Positions 1 through 11,816 of a stretch of DNA of 64,000 nucleotides are shown here, one piece after another (the first letter of the stretch is position 1; each line of letters opens with the position of its first letter). The DNA comes from Nitrospirillum iridis (GTDB taxonomy: Bacteria > Pseudomonadota > Alphaproteobacteria > Azospirillales > Azospirillaceae). The stretch lies in contig NZ_JACIIZ010000002.1 in assembly GCF_014205765.1 (NCBI RefSeq), positions 372,001-436,000 of the forward strand, in the 5' to 3' direction. The notes below the pieces were generated by a model. That model saw nothing but the letters and a program-made list of their open reading frames with translations. It did not search any database and was not told the DNA's origin. The translations under genes were made by a program, and so were the position numbers.

Positions 1-401
1 GTCTGGGCGGTACCGTCCTTGGCGGTCACGGTGACCTTGCCACCGCCGGCCAGCTTGCCAGTGCCGTCGAACACCGGCACCTTGTTCTTCTTCAGCAGGC
101 CCTTCACACCGGCGGACAGCTGGTTCGCCACCTGGCGCGACCGCTTCACCACCTTGGGCAGGTCGAAACCCACGCCGCTGACGGTCAGGCCGTAGGCGTC
201 GGCGTGCTTCATGTAGCCGTAGATCTCGGCGGAGCGCAGCAGGGCCTTGGTCGGGATGCAGCCCCAGTTCAGGCAGATGCCGCCCAGATGCTCGCGTTCC
301 ACCACAGCGGCCTTCAGGCCCAGCTGGGCGGCGCGGATGGCGGCGACATAGCCGCCGGGGCCGGCACCCAGGACCAGCACGTCGAATTCGGTATCGGCCA
401 T
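1..401 (-). CDS. lpdA: Dihydrolipoyl dehydrogenase (E3), N-terminal part
   Basis: This is the flavoprotein that reoxidises dihydrolipoamide for the pyruvate (and probably other 2-oxoacid) dehydrogenase complexes in the cytoplasm. The first 133 or so residues are present and the gene continues past the left edge. The FAD-binding glycine motif GAGPGG is at residues 12-17 and the redox-active disulphide motif CLNWGC at 43-48. The ATG at 401 opens directly into MADTEFDVLVLGAGPGG, as expected for the family, with a purine-rich stretch upstream. It lies downstream of pdhA-pdhB-pdhC on the same strand, but a hairpin at 500-530 separates it, so it may be transcribed partly on its own. Confident call. 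Confidence 0.96.
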   Translation of the reverse strand, partial: MADTEFDVLVLGAGPGGYVAAIRAAQLGLKAAVVEREHLGGICLNWGCIPTKALLRSAEIYGYMKHADAYGLTVSGVGFDLPKVVKRSRQVANQLSAGVKGLLKKNKVPVFDGTGKLAGGGKVTVTAKDGTAQ

Positions 402-489
402 TTCGGTCTGTTCCCTTCAAAAGGCGCCGGGCCCGCCCATAGCTGGGTACAACCCTAGGGTGGGCGCCCGCCTGGCGCTTTTGGTCAAC

Positions 490-531
490 GACAAGAGAAA
501 TCCCCGGAGGCCGCCAGGACCTCCGGGGATG
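490..531 (-). terminator. Hairpin terminator after pdhC
   Basis: A perfect 11-bp inverted repeat (500-510 with 520-530, loop of 9) lies directly downstream of the pdhC stop codon. Read leftward it is followed by a pyrimidine, T-rich tract (TTTCTCTTG). The weak T-run means it may only partly stop transcription into lpdA. Confidence 0.6.
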
Positions 532-535
532 CGCA

Positions 536-1852
536 TCACAGCATCAGCGTGATGGGGTCCTCGATCAGCTTCTTCAGCACCTGCAGGTACCGGGCGCCCA
601 CAGCGCCATCGACCGAACGGTGGTCCACCGTCAGCGTCAGGCTCATGACCGTGGCCACGGCCAGGGCGTCGCCCTTCACCACCGGCCGCTTCTCACCGGC
701 ACCCACGGAGAGGATGCAGCTCTGCGGCGGGTTGATGATGGAGGTGAAGCTCTTGATCCCGAACATGCCCAGGTTGGACACGCTGAAGGTGCCGCCCTGG
801 AATTCCTCGGGCTTCAGCTTGCCTTCCTTGGCCTTGGCGGCCAGGGCCTTCACCTCGGCGGAGATGGTGGCCAGGCCCTTCTGGTCAGCGTTCTTGACGA
901 TGGGGGTGATCAGGCCGCCATCGGTGGCCACGGCCACGGAGACGTCCACGCCCTCATACTGCAGGATGCCGTCCTCATGCCAGGAGACGTTGGCCTCCGG
1001 CACCTTGCGCAGGGCGACGGCCACGGCCTTGACGACGAAGTCGTTGACCGAGACCTTCTCGCCCGACTTCTCGTTCAGCTGGGCGCGCAGCGCCAGCAGG
1101 CTGTCGATCTCGCAATCGACCGACAGGCCGAAGTGCGGAATGGTCTGCCAGGCCTCGGTCAGGCGCTTGGCGATGGTCTTGCGCATGCCGCTGTTGGGCA
1201 GGACCTTGTACTTCATGCCCAGCTTGTCGGCCAAAGCCTTGGCGTCGATGCCCTTCGGGGCGGCGGCGGCCGGCGCGGGAACGGCCGGCGCGGGAACGGC
1301 CGGCGCCGGAGCCGCAGCGGCGGGTGCCGCCTTGGCGGCGCCACCCTTCAGCGCGGCCTCGACGTCGGCCTTGACGATGCGACCGGACGGGCCGGAGCCC
1401 GACACCTTGGCCAGGTCCAGGCCGGACTGGGCGGCCATGCGGCGGGCCAGCGGGCTCGCGAACACACGGGCGCCGTCCTGCGCCGGGGCGGGCGCGGCGG
1501 CGGCCGGGGCGGCCTCGCTCTTGGCCGGCGCGGGCGCGGCGGCCTCAGCCTTGGCCGGCGCCGGGGCGGCGGCGGGCTTGGGGGCCGCGTTCAGGGCGTC
1601 GGCGCTCTCGCCTTCCTCCAGCAGGATGGCGATCTTGGCATTCACCGCCACCGCGTCGGTTCCCTCGGGCACCAGGATCTTGGCCAGGGTGCCCTCGTCC
1701 ACGGCCTCCACTTCCATGGTGGCCTTGTCGGTCTCGATCTCGGCGATGACGTCGCCCGCCTTGATCGTGTCGCCTTCCTTCTTCACCCACTTCGCCAGCT
1801 TGCCCTCGGTCATGGTGGGCGACAGGGCCGGCATCAGGATATCGATCGGCAT
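536..1852 (-). CDS. pdhC: Pyruvate dehydrogenase E2, dihydrolipoamide acetyltransferase
   Basis: This is the core acetyltransferase of the pyruvate dehydrogenase complex, making acetyl-CoA (438 aa). It has one lipoyl domain at residues 1-80 with the lipoylated lysine in ETDKATM (K43). An Ala/Pro linker follows, then a peripheral-subunit-binding domain at about 129-168, a second Ala/Pro linker, and the catalytic domain to the end. The active-site motif DHRSVDG has His411 and Asp415. The ATG at 1852 is preferred over upstream in-frame codons because the protein then starts at the lipoyl domain and has a GGGGGAG ribosome site. The first 65 residues are identical to those of the upstream pdhB product. 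Confidence 0.96.
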   Translation of the reverse strand: MPIDILMPALSPTMTEGKLAKWVKKEGDTIKAGDVIAEIETDKATMEVEAVDEGTLAKILVPEGTDAVAVNAKIAILLEEGESADALNAAPKPAAAPAPAKAEAAAPAPAKSEAAPAAAAPAPAQDGARVFASPLARRMAAQSGLDLAKVSGSGPSGRIVKADVEAALKGGAAKAAPAAAAPAPAVPAPAVPAPAAAAPKGIDAKALADKLGMKYKVLPNSGMRKTIAKRLTEAWQTIPHFGLSVDCEIDSLLALRAQLNEKSGEKVSVNDFVVKAVAVALRKVPEANVSWHEDGILQYEGVDVSVAVATDGGLITPIVKNADQKGLATISAEVKALAAKAKEGKLKPEEFQGGTFSVSNLGMFGIKSFTSIINPPQSCILSVGAGEKRPVVKGDALAVATVMSLTLTVDHRSVDGAVGARYLQVLKKLIEDPITLML

Positions 1853-1919
1853 GGGTTTGATCTCCCCCAGGGGCCGGGCGTCAGACCCGGGCATCCCAAA
1901 TCACGGACGGATGCGGCGG

Positions 1920-1958
1920 AAGGCGCCCCCTTCCCTACTCAGGGAGTATGGGCGCCTT
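1920..1958. repeat. Nested inverted repeat between pdhB and pdhC
   Basis: A 9-bp perfect outer stem (1920-1928 with 1950-1958) encloses a second 5-bp stem (1932-1936 with 1941-1945). There is no T-run on the transcribed side. It is more likely an RNA processing or stability element that adjusts the E1:E2 ratio than a terminator. Function is inferred only. Confidence 0.4.
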
Positions 1959-1969
1959 CACGGCCGGTC

Positions 1970-3364
1970 TCAGCGGTACAGCACGGCCTTGGCGGCGGTG
2001 ACGACGTCGTCCACCTGCGGCAGGGCCAGCTTTTCCAGGTTGGCGGCGTAGGGCATGGGCACATCCTTGCCATGCACACGCACCACCGGCGCATCCAGGT
2101 AATCGAAGGCGTGTTCCATCATCACCGCGGACATTTCCGCGCCGATGCCGGCGAAGGGCCAGCCCTCTTCCACCGAGACCAGACGGTTGGTCTTCTTCAC
2201 GCTTTCCACGATGGTGTGGACGTCCAGCGGACGGATGGAGCGCAGGTTGATGACCTCCGCGCTGATCCCCTGCTCCGCCAGCTTCTCGGCGGCGGCGAGC
2301 GCCATGCCCACCTGCAGCGAGAAGGCGGTGATGGTGACGTCGGTGCCCGCGCGCTCCACCTTGGCCCGGCCGATGGGGACGATGAAGTCCGGATCGGTCG
2401 GCACCTCGAAGCTCTGGCCGTAGAGGATCTCGTTTTCGAGGAAGACGACGGGGTTCGGGTCGCGGATGGCGGCCTTCAGCAGGCCCTTGGCATCGGCGGC
2501 GCTATAGGGCGACACCACCTTCAGGCCCGGAATGTGGGCGTACCAGCTGCTGTATTCCTGGCTGTGCTGGGCGGCCACGCGGGCGGCAGCGCCATTGGGG
2601 CCACGGAACACGATGGGGCAGCCCATCTGGCCGCCCGACATGTACAGCGTCTTGGCGGCCGAATTGATGATGTGGTCGATGGCCTGCATCGAGAAGTTGA
2701 AGGTCATGAACTCGACGATGGGGCGCAGGCCGCCGAAGGCCGCACCCACCGCCAGGCCGGCGAAGCCGTGCTCGGTGATGGGCGTGTCGATCACGCGGTC
2801 GGCGCCGAACTCCTGCAGCAGACCCTGGGTCACCTTGTAGGCGCCCTGGTATTCCGCGACCTCTTCGCCCATGACGAAGACGTGGGGGTCACGGCGCATT
2901 TCCTCGGCCATGGCGTCGCGCAGGGCCTCGCGCACCGTCATGGTCTGGGTGTTCTTGAAGAAACGGTCCTCGTCGGACGGTGGCGGGGCCACCGGGGCCT
3001 TCACCGCCGGCGCGGCGGGGGCGCTGGCGGGAACCGGCGCCGGGGCGGCTTCGGCCGCGGCGGGAGCGGCCTTGGCCGCCTGGGGAGCCGCTGCGGGGGC
3101 GCTCACATCGGCGGCATTCTCGTCTTCGCCGGCCAGCAGGGCGATGGCGGTGTTCACGGCCACGTTCTCGGTGCCTTCCGGCACCAGGATCTTGGCCAGC
3201 GTGCCTTCGTCCACGGCCTCCACTTCCATGGTGGCCTTGTCGGTCTCGATCTCGGCGATGACGTCACCGGCCTTGATCGTGTCGCCTTCCTTCTTCACCC
3301 ACTTGGCCAACTTGCCTTCGGTCATGGTGGGGGACAGGGCCGGCATCAGGATATCGATGGGCAT
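1970..3364 (-). CDS. pdhB: Pyruvate dehydrogenase E1 beta with N-terminal lipoyl domain
   Basis: This is the beta subunit of the thiamine-diphosphate dependent E1 of pyruvate dehydrogenase (464 aa). Residues 1-80 are a lipoyl domain with the lysine motif ETDKATM. An Ala/Pro-rich linker runs to about 130, followed by the transketolase-like E1 beta domain starting near [13 protein letters not shown]1 beta with its own lipoyl domain is a known alphaproteobacterial arrangement. It also explains the length, about 130 residues more than ordinary E1 beta. The start has a GGAGAA ribosome site. It follows pdhA by 21 bases and is surely co-transcribed with it. Confidence 0.96.
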   Translation of the reverse strand: MPIDILMPALSPTMTEGKLAKWVKKEGDTIKAGDVIAEIETDKATMEVEAVDEGTLAKILVPEGTENVAVNTAIALLAGEDENAADVSAPAAAPQAAKAAPAAAEAAPAPVPASAPAAPAVKAPVAPPPSDEDRFFKNTQTMTVREALRDAMAEEMRRDPHVFVMGEEVAEYQGAYKVTQGLLQEFGADRVIDTPITEHGFAGLAVGAAFGGLRPIVEFMTFNFSMQAIDHIINSAAKTLYMSGGQMGCPIVFRGPNGAAARVAAQHSQEYSSWYAHIPGLKVVSPYSAADAKGLLKAAIRDPNPVVFLENEILYGQSFEVPTDPDFIVPIGRAKVERAGTDVTITAFSLQVGMALAAAEKLAEQGISAEVINLRSIRPLDVHTIVESVKKTNRLVSVEEGWPFAGIGAEMSAVMMEHAFDYLDAPVVRVHGKDVPMPYAANLEKLALPQVDDVVTAAKAVLYR

Positions 3365-3385
3365 TTCTTATTCTCCGGCCAGCGA

Positions 3386-4399
3386 TCAGGCTTCCACGAG
3401 GATGTCGGTCCACAGCTCCGCCGCGTCGGGCTCGGGGCTGGTGGTCGCGAAGTCGGCGGCCTCGGTGACGATGGCCTTCACGTCGCGGTCGATGATCTTC
3501 AGGCTTTCCTCGTCGGCGTAGCCCTTGGCGAACAGCGTCGCCTTCAGATGGTCGATGCAGTCATATTCCGACCGCATCTTGTTGACCTCTTCCTTGGTGC
3601 GGTACTTGGCCGGGTCGGACATGGAGTGGCCGCGGTAGCGGTAGGTCTTCATCTCCAGGATCATGGGGCCATTGCCGCCACGAACGTAGGCCACGGCCTC
3701 GTCGGCGGCCTTCTTGACCTCCAGCACGTCCATGCCGTTGACCTGCTTGCCCGGGATGCCGTAGGCGCTGCCGCGCAGGTAGAGCTCACCCGCCGAGGCG
3801 CGCTGCTGCGAGGTGCCCATGGCGTACTTGTTGTTCTCGATGACGTAGATCACCGGAAGCTTCCACAGGGCGGCCATGTTGAAGGACTCATAGACCTGGC
3901 CCTGGTTGACGGCGCCGTCCCCCAGGTAACAGACGTCGACGCAGCCGTCCTTCTTGTACTTGTGGGCGAAGGCCAGGCCGGTGCCGATGGGCGTCTGCGC
4001 GGCGACGATGCCGTGACCGCCGTAGAAGTTCTTCTCACGCGAGAACATGTGCATCGAGCCGCCCTTCCCCTTGGAATAGCCGCCCGCGCGCCCGGTCAGT
4101 TCCGCCATCACGCCCTTGGCCTCCATGCCGCACGCCAACATATGGCCGTGGTCACGGTAGCTGGTGATGACGCTGTCGCCCGGCAGTTGCGACGCCTGCA
4201 TGCCCACCACCACGGCCTCCTGGCCGATGTACAGGTGGCAGAAACCGCCGATCAGGCCCATGCCGTACAGCTGACCGGCCTTCTCCTCGAAGCGGCGGAT
4301 CAGCAACATTTCCTTGTAGTAGTGGAGGAGCTCCTCCTGGGTCGGCTCCGGCGCTGCGTTCTCAGCGGGCTTGGCACGGCGTCTGGTGGTCGTGGCCAC
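3386..4399 (-). CDS. pdhA: Pyruvate dehydrogenase E1 alpha
   Basis: This is the alpha subunit of the E1 component, which decarboxylates pyruvate on thiamine diphosphate (337 aa). The diphosphate-binding motif begins GDGAVNQG at residue 160 and runs on to an ENN ending. The phosphorylation-loop-like stretch YRYRGHSMSDPAKYR is present. I chose the GTG at 4399 because AAGGGAG sits 6-10 bases upstream. The in-frame TTG upstream of it would overlap that ribosome site. It is the first gene of the pdhA-pdhB-pdhC unit. The 213 bases before it hold two kinds of inverted repeat that could be operators. Confidence 0.95.
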   Translation of the reverse strand: MATTTRRRAKPAENAAPEPTQEELLHYYKEMLLIRRFEEKAGQLYGMGLIGGFCHLYIGQEAVVVGMQASQLPGDSVITSYRDHGHMLACGMEAKGVMAELTGRAGGYSKGKGGSMHMFSREKNFYGGHGIVAAQTPIGTGLAFAHKYKKDGCVDVCYLGDGAVNQGQVYESFNMAALWKLPVIYVIENNKYAMGTSQQRASAGELYLRGSAYGIPGKQVNGMDVLEVKKAADEAVAYVRGGNGPMILEMKTYRYRGHSMSDPAKYRTKEEVNKMRSEYDCIDHLKATLFAKGYADEESLKIIDRDVKAIVTEAADFATTSPEPDAAELWTDILVEA

Positions 4400-4520
4400 T
4401 GGCGTCTCCCTTCTCAAGCGTGGGCGTTTTCTGGGCGTTCCCGAGGGCAGATCCCCCAGGCGGGGGGCGGTCCTTGAGCCGGGTTGGCCGGCACAGGATC
4501 ACTGCTAACGCCAAGTGCGG

Positions 4521-4554
4521 TGCAATGCAAGGAGTGTGCACTGCAATACATTGC
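4521..4554. promoter_or_regulatory. Candidate operator: repeated TGCAAT elements before pdhA
   Basis: TGCAAT occurs at 4521 and again at 4542, exactly 21 bases (two helical turns) apart. The second copy is half of a perfect inverted repeat, GCAAT-AC-ATTGC (4543-4554). The location, about 120-155 bases upstream of pdhA, suits a regulator of pyruvate dehydrogenase. No regulator gene is adjacent and no -10/-35 pair is convincing. Confidence 0.4.
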
Positions 4555-4571
4555 TTCAAAAGGATTATTCG

Positions 4572-4596
4572 CGATTAACCTATTTCAGGTTAATCG
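4572..4596. repeat. 25-bp near-perfect palindrome between ftsB and pdhA
   Basis: Two perfect 10-base arms (4572-4581 and 4587-4596) flank a 5-base centre. The arms read CGATTAACCT and its complement, so they are AT-rich against a GC-rich background. It lies 17 bases after the ftsB stop codon. It could be the ftsB transcript end or a dimeric-regulator site for the pdh promoter. The following T-run is short (CCTTTTG), so an operator is at least as likely. Confidence 0.5.
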
Positions 4597-4612
4597 ATGG
4601 ATTTTCAGCGGT

Positions 4613-4996
4613 TTACGGCGTTTTGCCGGGGGTGGCGCCCGGGGTGCCCTTGTCTTCCTGCGGGGCAGGCTTGCCCGGAAGAAGGATCACCAGGTCGTCC
4701 GGCCGCGAGAAATCCAGCACCTTGCGGGCCTCTTCCTCCAGCATATCGGGATCGAGATTGTCGGGACGCAACAGGCGCGCGCGGCGCTCCATGGCTTCCC
4801 GCTCGGCCCGCACCTGATCCAGCTGGGCCTTGGCCTGGGTCACCTGGGCCTGCAGCTGGGTCAGCGCCATCAGCCCCCGGTCGCCCTGCACCGTGTGGTA
4901 GGCGAAATAGGCGACGACGGACGCCCCCACCACCGGTGCAACCACCTGGCGCAGGGCGCGATTCAATGCGGTACGGAAAGAACGGGCGCCAATCAT
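4613..4996 (-). CDS. ftsB: FtsB/DivIC-family septum formation initiator
   Basis: This is a small bitopic divisome protein that would link FtsL/FtsQ to septal peptidoglycan synthesis (127 aa). A single membrane segment lies at about residues 17-36 and is followed by a coiled coil (about 40-75, LQAQVTQAKAQLDQVRAERE). The conserved LRPDNLDPDMLEEEARKVL region comes next, then a short Pro/Lys tail. The ATG at 4996 starts just before the basic stretch ahead of the membrane segment. Its ribosome site is weak, and an in-frame ATG 120 bases upstream would add unconserved sequence. The eno-ftsB-pdh order is typical of alphaproteobacteria. Confidence 0.88.
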   Translation of the reverse strand: MIGARSFRTALNRALRQVVAPVVGASVVAYFAYHTVQGDRGLMALTQLQAQVTQAKAQLDQVRAEREAMERRARLLRPDNLDPDMLEEEARKVLDFSRPDDLVILLPGKPAPQEDKGTPGATPGKTP

Positions 4997-5114
4997 GGGG
5001 CCATGGTTCCACAAGGGTTCCGCAACCGTCAAATGGAAAGCGCCTCCTACTCTCGGCGCCGCATTTAATTCATTCGAATACCAATCGCCAGACGAACCGA
5101 TCCGACTATTGTGC

Positions 5115-5150
5115 AAAGAAAAAGGGGTGGAGGCGACGCCCCCACCCCTA
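5115..5150 (-). terminator. Terminator after eno
   Basis: A long GC-rich stem (about 5123-5135 with 5137-5149, one mismatch) is followed on the leftward strand by TTTTTCTTT. It sits 43 bases beyond the eno stop codon and so separates eno from ftsB. Confidence 0.8.
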
Positions 5151-5192
5151 CTTTTGCATCTGTTCCGGCCGGGGCCTGAACAGGGTCCGGCC

Positions 5193-6789
<1,597 letters not shown>

Positions 6790-7407
6790 TTAAAATGACA
6801 CAGCCGCCCCGATGCTGCGCCGCTTGCCGCGTGTGCCGGCATAGAACAGCGACAACTGGGCCAGATCCGCCGCCTCGTCGCCCGTGGGGATCAGGACGGG
6901 CCCGAAGCGCGCTTCGCGGCGGCCGTAATCCAGGGCCACGGGCAGCACCGGAACCCGGGCCGCGCGCGCAATGCGATAGAAACCGCTTTTCCAACGGCCG
7001 GCGTCACCCCCGGCACCGGTCTTGCCGCCCCGCGTGCCGTCCGGCGCCACGCCGATGACCAGTTGGTCGGCGGCATCGAATGCCGCGACGCAGTCGCCCA
7101 CGACGCCTTGCGGCGCGGCGCGGTTCACCGGCATCACGTCCAGGAAGCGCATCAGCGGCGCCAGGGGCCCCTTGAACAGGGTGTGCTTGCCGAGCACGGT
7201 GACACGCACGCCGATGGCGAAGGCAACGGCCATGGCCACCACGAAGTCCCAGTTGGAACTGTGGGGAGCCGCGATGGCGACGAATTTTGGAATGTCGGGC
7301 ACCTGCCCCACCAGACGCCACCCCATCAGGCGCATCGTCAGGCGGCCCAGGCCGCGCGTGAAGGCGTTCCCCCGCCGGGGAACCCGTGCTCCCACCGCGC
7401 CATCCAT
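6790..7407 (-). CDS. Lysophospholipid acyltransferase-family protein (PlsC-like)
   Basis: Probable membrane-associated acyltransferase (205 aa). The H-x4-D catalytic motif is seen as APHSSNWD (His49, Asp54), and the second block reads APDGTRGG (in place of FPEGTRS). The sequence around them fits the short single-domain acyltransferases of the glycerolipid family. The acyl acceptor cannot be read from the sequence. The ATG at 7407 has GGGAGGAAATCAGC directly upstream, which decides the start over an ORF extension of 18 codons. It is flanked by kdsA (same strand, upstream) and eno. A role in membrane-lipid metabolism is plausible but inferred. Confidence 0.82.
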   Translation of the reverse strand: MDGAVGARVPRRGNAFTRGLGRLTMRLMGWRLVGQVPDIPKFVAIAAPHSSNWDFVVAMAVAFAIGVRVTVLGKHTLFKGPLAPLMRFLDVMPVNRAAPQGVVGDCVAAFDAADQLVIGVAPDGTRGGKTGAGGDAGRWKSGFYRIARAARVPVLPVALDYGRREARFGPVLIPTGDEAADLAQLSLFYAGTRGKRRSIGAAVSF

Positions 7408-7514
7408 GCTGATTTCCTCCCACCGCCGCCAGTTGGTCCGGCGGCTTACGGGCGGCAGCATGACGAAGGTTCGCGCCCTTGGGAAGCCGCCCCGGCCCGC
7501 CTATACGGAGGATG

Positions 7515-7542
7515 GGGCCGGGCGATGAGGAACGCCCGGCCC
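7515..7542. repeat. Hairpin between kdsA and the acyltransferase gene
   Basis: A perfect 10-bp GC-only stem (7515-7524 with 7533-7542, loop of 8) lies 30 bases after the kdsA stop. No T-run follows, so termination would be weak. It may instead stabilise the kdsA message. Confidence 0.45.
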
Positions 7543-7571
7543 GGTCATCCCCGGATCAGAAGACCGGGGGA

Positions 7572-8411
7572 TCAGAAGATCGGGTTGGCCTTGGCGATAC
7601 GGTCGATGGCGACCATGGTCGCCAGCTGGGCCGGCAGATCCTTCAGCGCCACCATGTTGGGGCCATCGCTGGGGGCGCAGTCGGGGTTCTCATGGGTTTC
7701 CATGAAGACGGCGGCGACACCCACGGCCAGGGCGGCGCGGGCCAGCACCGGCACGAACTCGCGCTGGCCGCCGCTGGTCTCGCCCTGGCCGCCCGGCTGC
7801 TGCACGGAATGGGTGGCGTCGAACACCACCGGATAGCCCGTCCGCGCCATGATGGGCAGGCTGCGCATGTCGCTGACCAGGGTGTTGTAGCCGAAGCTGG
7901 CGCCGCGCTCACACAGCAGGACGTTGTGATTGCCGGTGGAGGCGATCTTGGCCGCCACGTTCTTCATGTCCCACGGCGCCAGGAACTGGCCCTTCTTCAC
8001 ATTGACGACCTTGCCGGTCTCGCCAGCGGCCAGCAGCAGGTCGGTCTGACGGCAGAGGAAGGCCGGAATCTGCAGCACGTCCACCACTTCCGCCACCGGC
8101 GCGCACTGGTCGGCCGCGTGCACATCGGTCAGGACCGGACAGCCGAACCTCTCCCGCACCTCGGCCAGGATGGGCAGGCTCTTGTCCATGCCCAAGCCGC
8201 GCGAGGTGCTGACCGACGTGCGGTTGGCCTTGTCGAAGCTGGTCTTGTAGACGAGGCCGATGCCCAGCTTGCGCGTGATCTCCACCAGCGCGTGGCTCAT
8301 CTCCATCGCGTGGTCGCGGCTTTCCAGCTGGCAAGGGCCGGCGATCAGCATGAAGGGCTTGTCGTTCGCCACTTCCAGGGCGCCGATGCGGACGGTGCGG
8401 TTCTCAGTCAT
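7572..8411 (-). CDS. kdsA: 3-deoxy-8-phosphooctulonate synthase
   Basis: Condenses phosphoenolpyruvate with arabinose-5-phosphate to make KDO-8-phosphate for the lipopolysaccharide core (279 aa). The family signature [15 protein letters not shown] is near the N-terminus. [12 protein letters not shown] (substrate lysine region), TDVHAADQC and [13 protein letters not shown] are also present. The ATG at 8411 has TAGGAG at a good distance. The open frame runs 12 codons further upstream, but only through the pyrG terminator hairpin, so that extension is rejected. pyrG lies upstream on the same strand, a common pairing. Confidence 0.97.
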   Translation of the reverse strand: MTENRTVRIGALEVANDKPFMLIAGPCQLESRDHAMEMSHALVEITRKLGIGLVYKTSFDKANRTSVSTSRGLGMDKSLPILAEVRERFGCPVLTDVHAADQCAPVAEVVDVLQIPAFLCRQTDLLLAAGETGKVVNVKKGQFLAPWDMKNVAAKIASTGNHNVLLCERGASFGYNTLVSDMRSLPIMARTGYPVVFDATHSVQQPGGQGETSGGQREFVPVLARAALAVGVAAVFMETHENPDCAPSDGPNMVALKDLPAQLATMVAIDRIAKANPIF

Positions 8412-8429
8412 GGTACTGCTCCTAAAACC

Positions 8430-8460
8430 AAAAAGGCCGCCGCTCATGATGCGGCGGCCC
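8430..8460 (-). terminator. Terminator after pyrG
   Basis: A perfect 9-bp stem, GGCCGCCGC with its complement (8435-8443 with 8451-8459), is followed leftward by TTTTTGG. It ends the pyrG message immediately before the kdsA ribosome site. kdsA therefore needs its own promoter or read-through. Confidence 0.85.
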
Positions 8461-8489
8461 CCTGATGACTTGGTGACGGGCGTCCCCGC

Positions 8490-10127
<1,638 letters not shown>

Positions 10128-10181
10128 CTAGTTTAGCTAAAGGCCGCATGTCGGGCCAACGCGAATGCGCCGGCCCCCCGA

Positions 10182-10209
10182 ATTGAAAGAGGCGGCTTTC
10201 GCCGCCTCC
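10182..10209 (-). terminator. Terminator after secG
   Basis: A perfect 8-bp stem (10189-10196 with 10201-10208) with a 4-base loop is followed leftward by TTTCAATT. It is 18 bases past the secG stop codon. Confidence 0.7.
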
Positions 10210-10226
10210 GTTAGTGTCGCCCGCCT

Positions 10227-10631
10227 TTACTGGCCGGTCGGAACTTTGGGCTCACCAGAGGTGGGAGCCGGGGTGGGCGTCGGCGCCGGCTGCTGCGCCG
10301 CGGGAGCCGCCGGCTGATCGCCGGAAGGCACCGTGCCGGGAGCCGGGGTGGCCGGCGCGGCGGCGGGGGCCGCAGGCAGCTGGTCGAACACCGAATCGCG
10401 ATGCGTGGCGGCGCGGTTCAGCAGGGCCAGCACCAGGCTGGTCACCAGGAAGGCGCCGAAGAGGACGGACGTGGTGCGGGTCAGCAGGTTGGCGCTGCCC
10501 CGGGCCGTCATGAAGCCACCCATGGTGCTGCCGCCCATGCCCAGTCCGCCGCCTTCCGAACGCTGGACCAAGACGACGCCGACCAGCGCGATGCCGATCA
10601 GAATGTGCAAAACCAGGACGACGGTGGACAT
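10227..10631 (-). CDS. secG: Preprotein translocase subunit SecG
   Basis: Inner-membrane subunit of the Sec translocon (134 aa). Two membrane helices lie at about residues 2-21 and 52-71, joined by the conserved Gly-rich loop that includes QRSEGGGLGMGGS. The C-terminal half is a long Ala/Pro/Thr-rich tail of about 60 residues, commonly seen in alphaproteobacterial SecG and probably disordered. The secG-tpiA pairing is conserved in many bacteria. secG lies downstream of tpiA with a 121-base gap. Confidence 0.94.
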   Translation of the reverse strand: MSTVVLVLHILIGIALVGVVLVQRSEGGGLGMGGSTMGGFMTARGSANLLTRTTSVLFGAFLVTSLVLALLNRAATHRDSVFDQLPAAPAAAPATPAPGTVPSGDQPAAPAAQQPAPTPTPAPTSGEPKVPTGQ

Positions 10632-10752
10632 CGAAGCAGCAATCCTATCAGCAAGACCAAAATGGGAATGGCATAAACACAGGTTAGCCGGCCGCCCCGG
10701 TGGGGAGCGGCCGACCTTCGCGCATCTCTTTACCCAGTCCGAACCCGGGGCG

Positions 10753-11502
10753 CTAGCGGCAAGTTTCCGCGATGGCCCAGAATTCGTCCGCCTTCAAGCT
10801 GGCGCCCCCCACCAGGGCCCCGTCCACATCGTCGATGTGAAGCAGGCTGGCGGCGTTGTCCGGCTTGACGGAACCGCCATATAAGATGCGCACCGCATCC
10901 GGCTGATCAACCAGCGTCGCGAGACGGCGCCTGATCATGGAATGCATGGCTGCCACGTCCCCGGGCGTGGGCGTCCGCCCGGTGCCGATGGCCCAGACGG
11001 GCTCATAGGCCACCACGGTGTTGGCGGCCGTCGCCCCATCGGGCACGGAGTCGTCGATCATGCGGGCGATGACGTCCATGGCCCGCCCGGCGTCGCGCTC
11101 GGCCTCCGTCTCGCCGACGCAGACGATGGCGACCAGGCCGGCGCGGTGGGCGGCGGCGGCCTTGGCCTTGACATCGGCGCTCAGTTCCCCGTGCCCCTGG
11201 CGGCGTTCGGAGTGACCGACGATGACATGGCTGCAGCCGGCATCGGCCAGCATGGGGGCCCCGATGTCCCCGGTGTGGGCCCCGGAGTCCTTGCCATGGC
11301 AATCCTGTCCACCGACCTTGACCGGCGCGTCGGCCACGGCCTGGGCCACGGTATGAAGCAGGGTGGCGGGCGGACACAGCAGCATGTCGAAGGCCACCGG
11401 CCCCGCCCCCAGCATCCGGCCCGCGAGGTCGGAGGCCAACGTCGCCCCCCCCTCCCGCAGGCCGTGCATCTTCCAATTACCGACAATGAATTTGCGGCGC
11501 AT
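10753..11502 (-). CDS. tpiA: Triose-phosphate isomerase
   Basis: Interconverts glyceraldehyde-3-phosphate and dihydroxyacetone phosphate (249 aa). The substrate lysine is in [10 protein letters not shown], the electrophilic histidine in VIVGHSERR, the catalytic glutamate in [12 protein letters not shown], and the phosphate-gripping region in [12 protein letters not shown]. The ATG at 11502 has GGGGAG upstream. It is divergent from ppiD. Confidence 0.98.
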   Translation of the reverse strand: MRRKFIVGNWKMHGLREGGATLASDLAGRMLGAGPVAFDMLLCPPATLLHTVAQAVADAPVKVGGQDCHGKDSGAHTGDIGAPMLADAGCSHVIVGHSERRQGHGELSADVKAKAAAAHRAGLVAIVCVGETEAERDAGRAMDVIARMIDDSVPDGATAANTVVAYEPVWAIGTGRTPTPGDVAAMHSMIRRRLATLVDQPDAVRILYGGSVKPDNAASLLHIDDVDGALVGGASLKADEFWAIAETCR

Positions 11503-11816
11503 TTGTTTGTTCTCCCCGAGTTTAACGCACTCAAAAGGGAAGCGATCGCGCGGGGGCCTTTATGGTTGGGCGGCCCACCTTGTCACGGTTGCCCCTGTCG
11601 TCATGCTGTAACAGTACACAGGCGGCATTTCCATGATTCCGGCCGTGACAAGACGGTGGGTCGGGGCGGCAACCCCATGCGTCAGGCCGGCCCAACCATC
11701 TATTGCCGCCCTGGGTCCCTGCTTCTATGATGCCGCGCCCTGATGGGAGGGTGGGAAATGCGGGGCCCTGGGCCCGGTTCCCACCGAAAAGCCAATTCGC
11801 AAGACGCAGCAGGCAC
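11503..11816. other. Divergent region tpiA / ppiD
   Basis: These 314 bases separate two divergent genes and should hold both promoters. I see no gene, no strong inverted repeat and no convincing -10/-35 pair. Confidence 0.5.

Noticed and set aside
1260-1560. Short GC-rich tandem repeats suggesting a repeat array
   Set aside because: They encode the Ala/Pro linkers of the E2 subunit, so the repetition is explained by protein composition.
549-4477. Very long rightward open frames opposite the pyruvate dehydrogenase genes
   Set aside because: They are antisense shadows produced by high GC at third positions, rich in His/Gly/Arg/Gln without any domain, while the leftward frames encode clear enzymes.
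10687-10712. Inverted repeat after tpiA as a terminator
   Set aside because: The stem is short and imperfect and no T-run follows. Read-through into secG is more likely.
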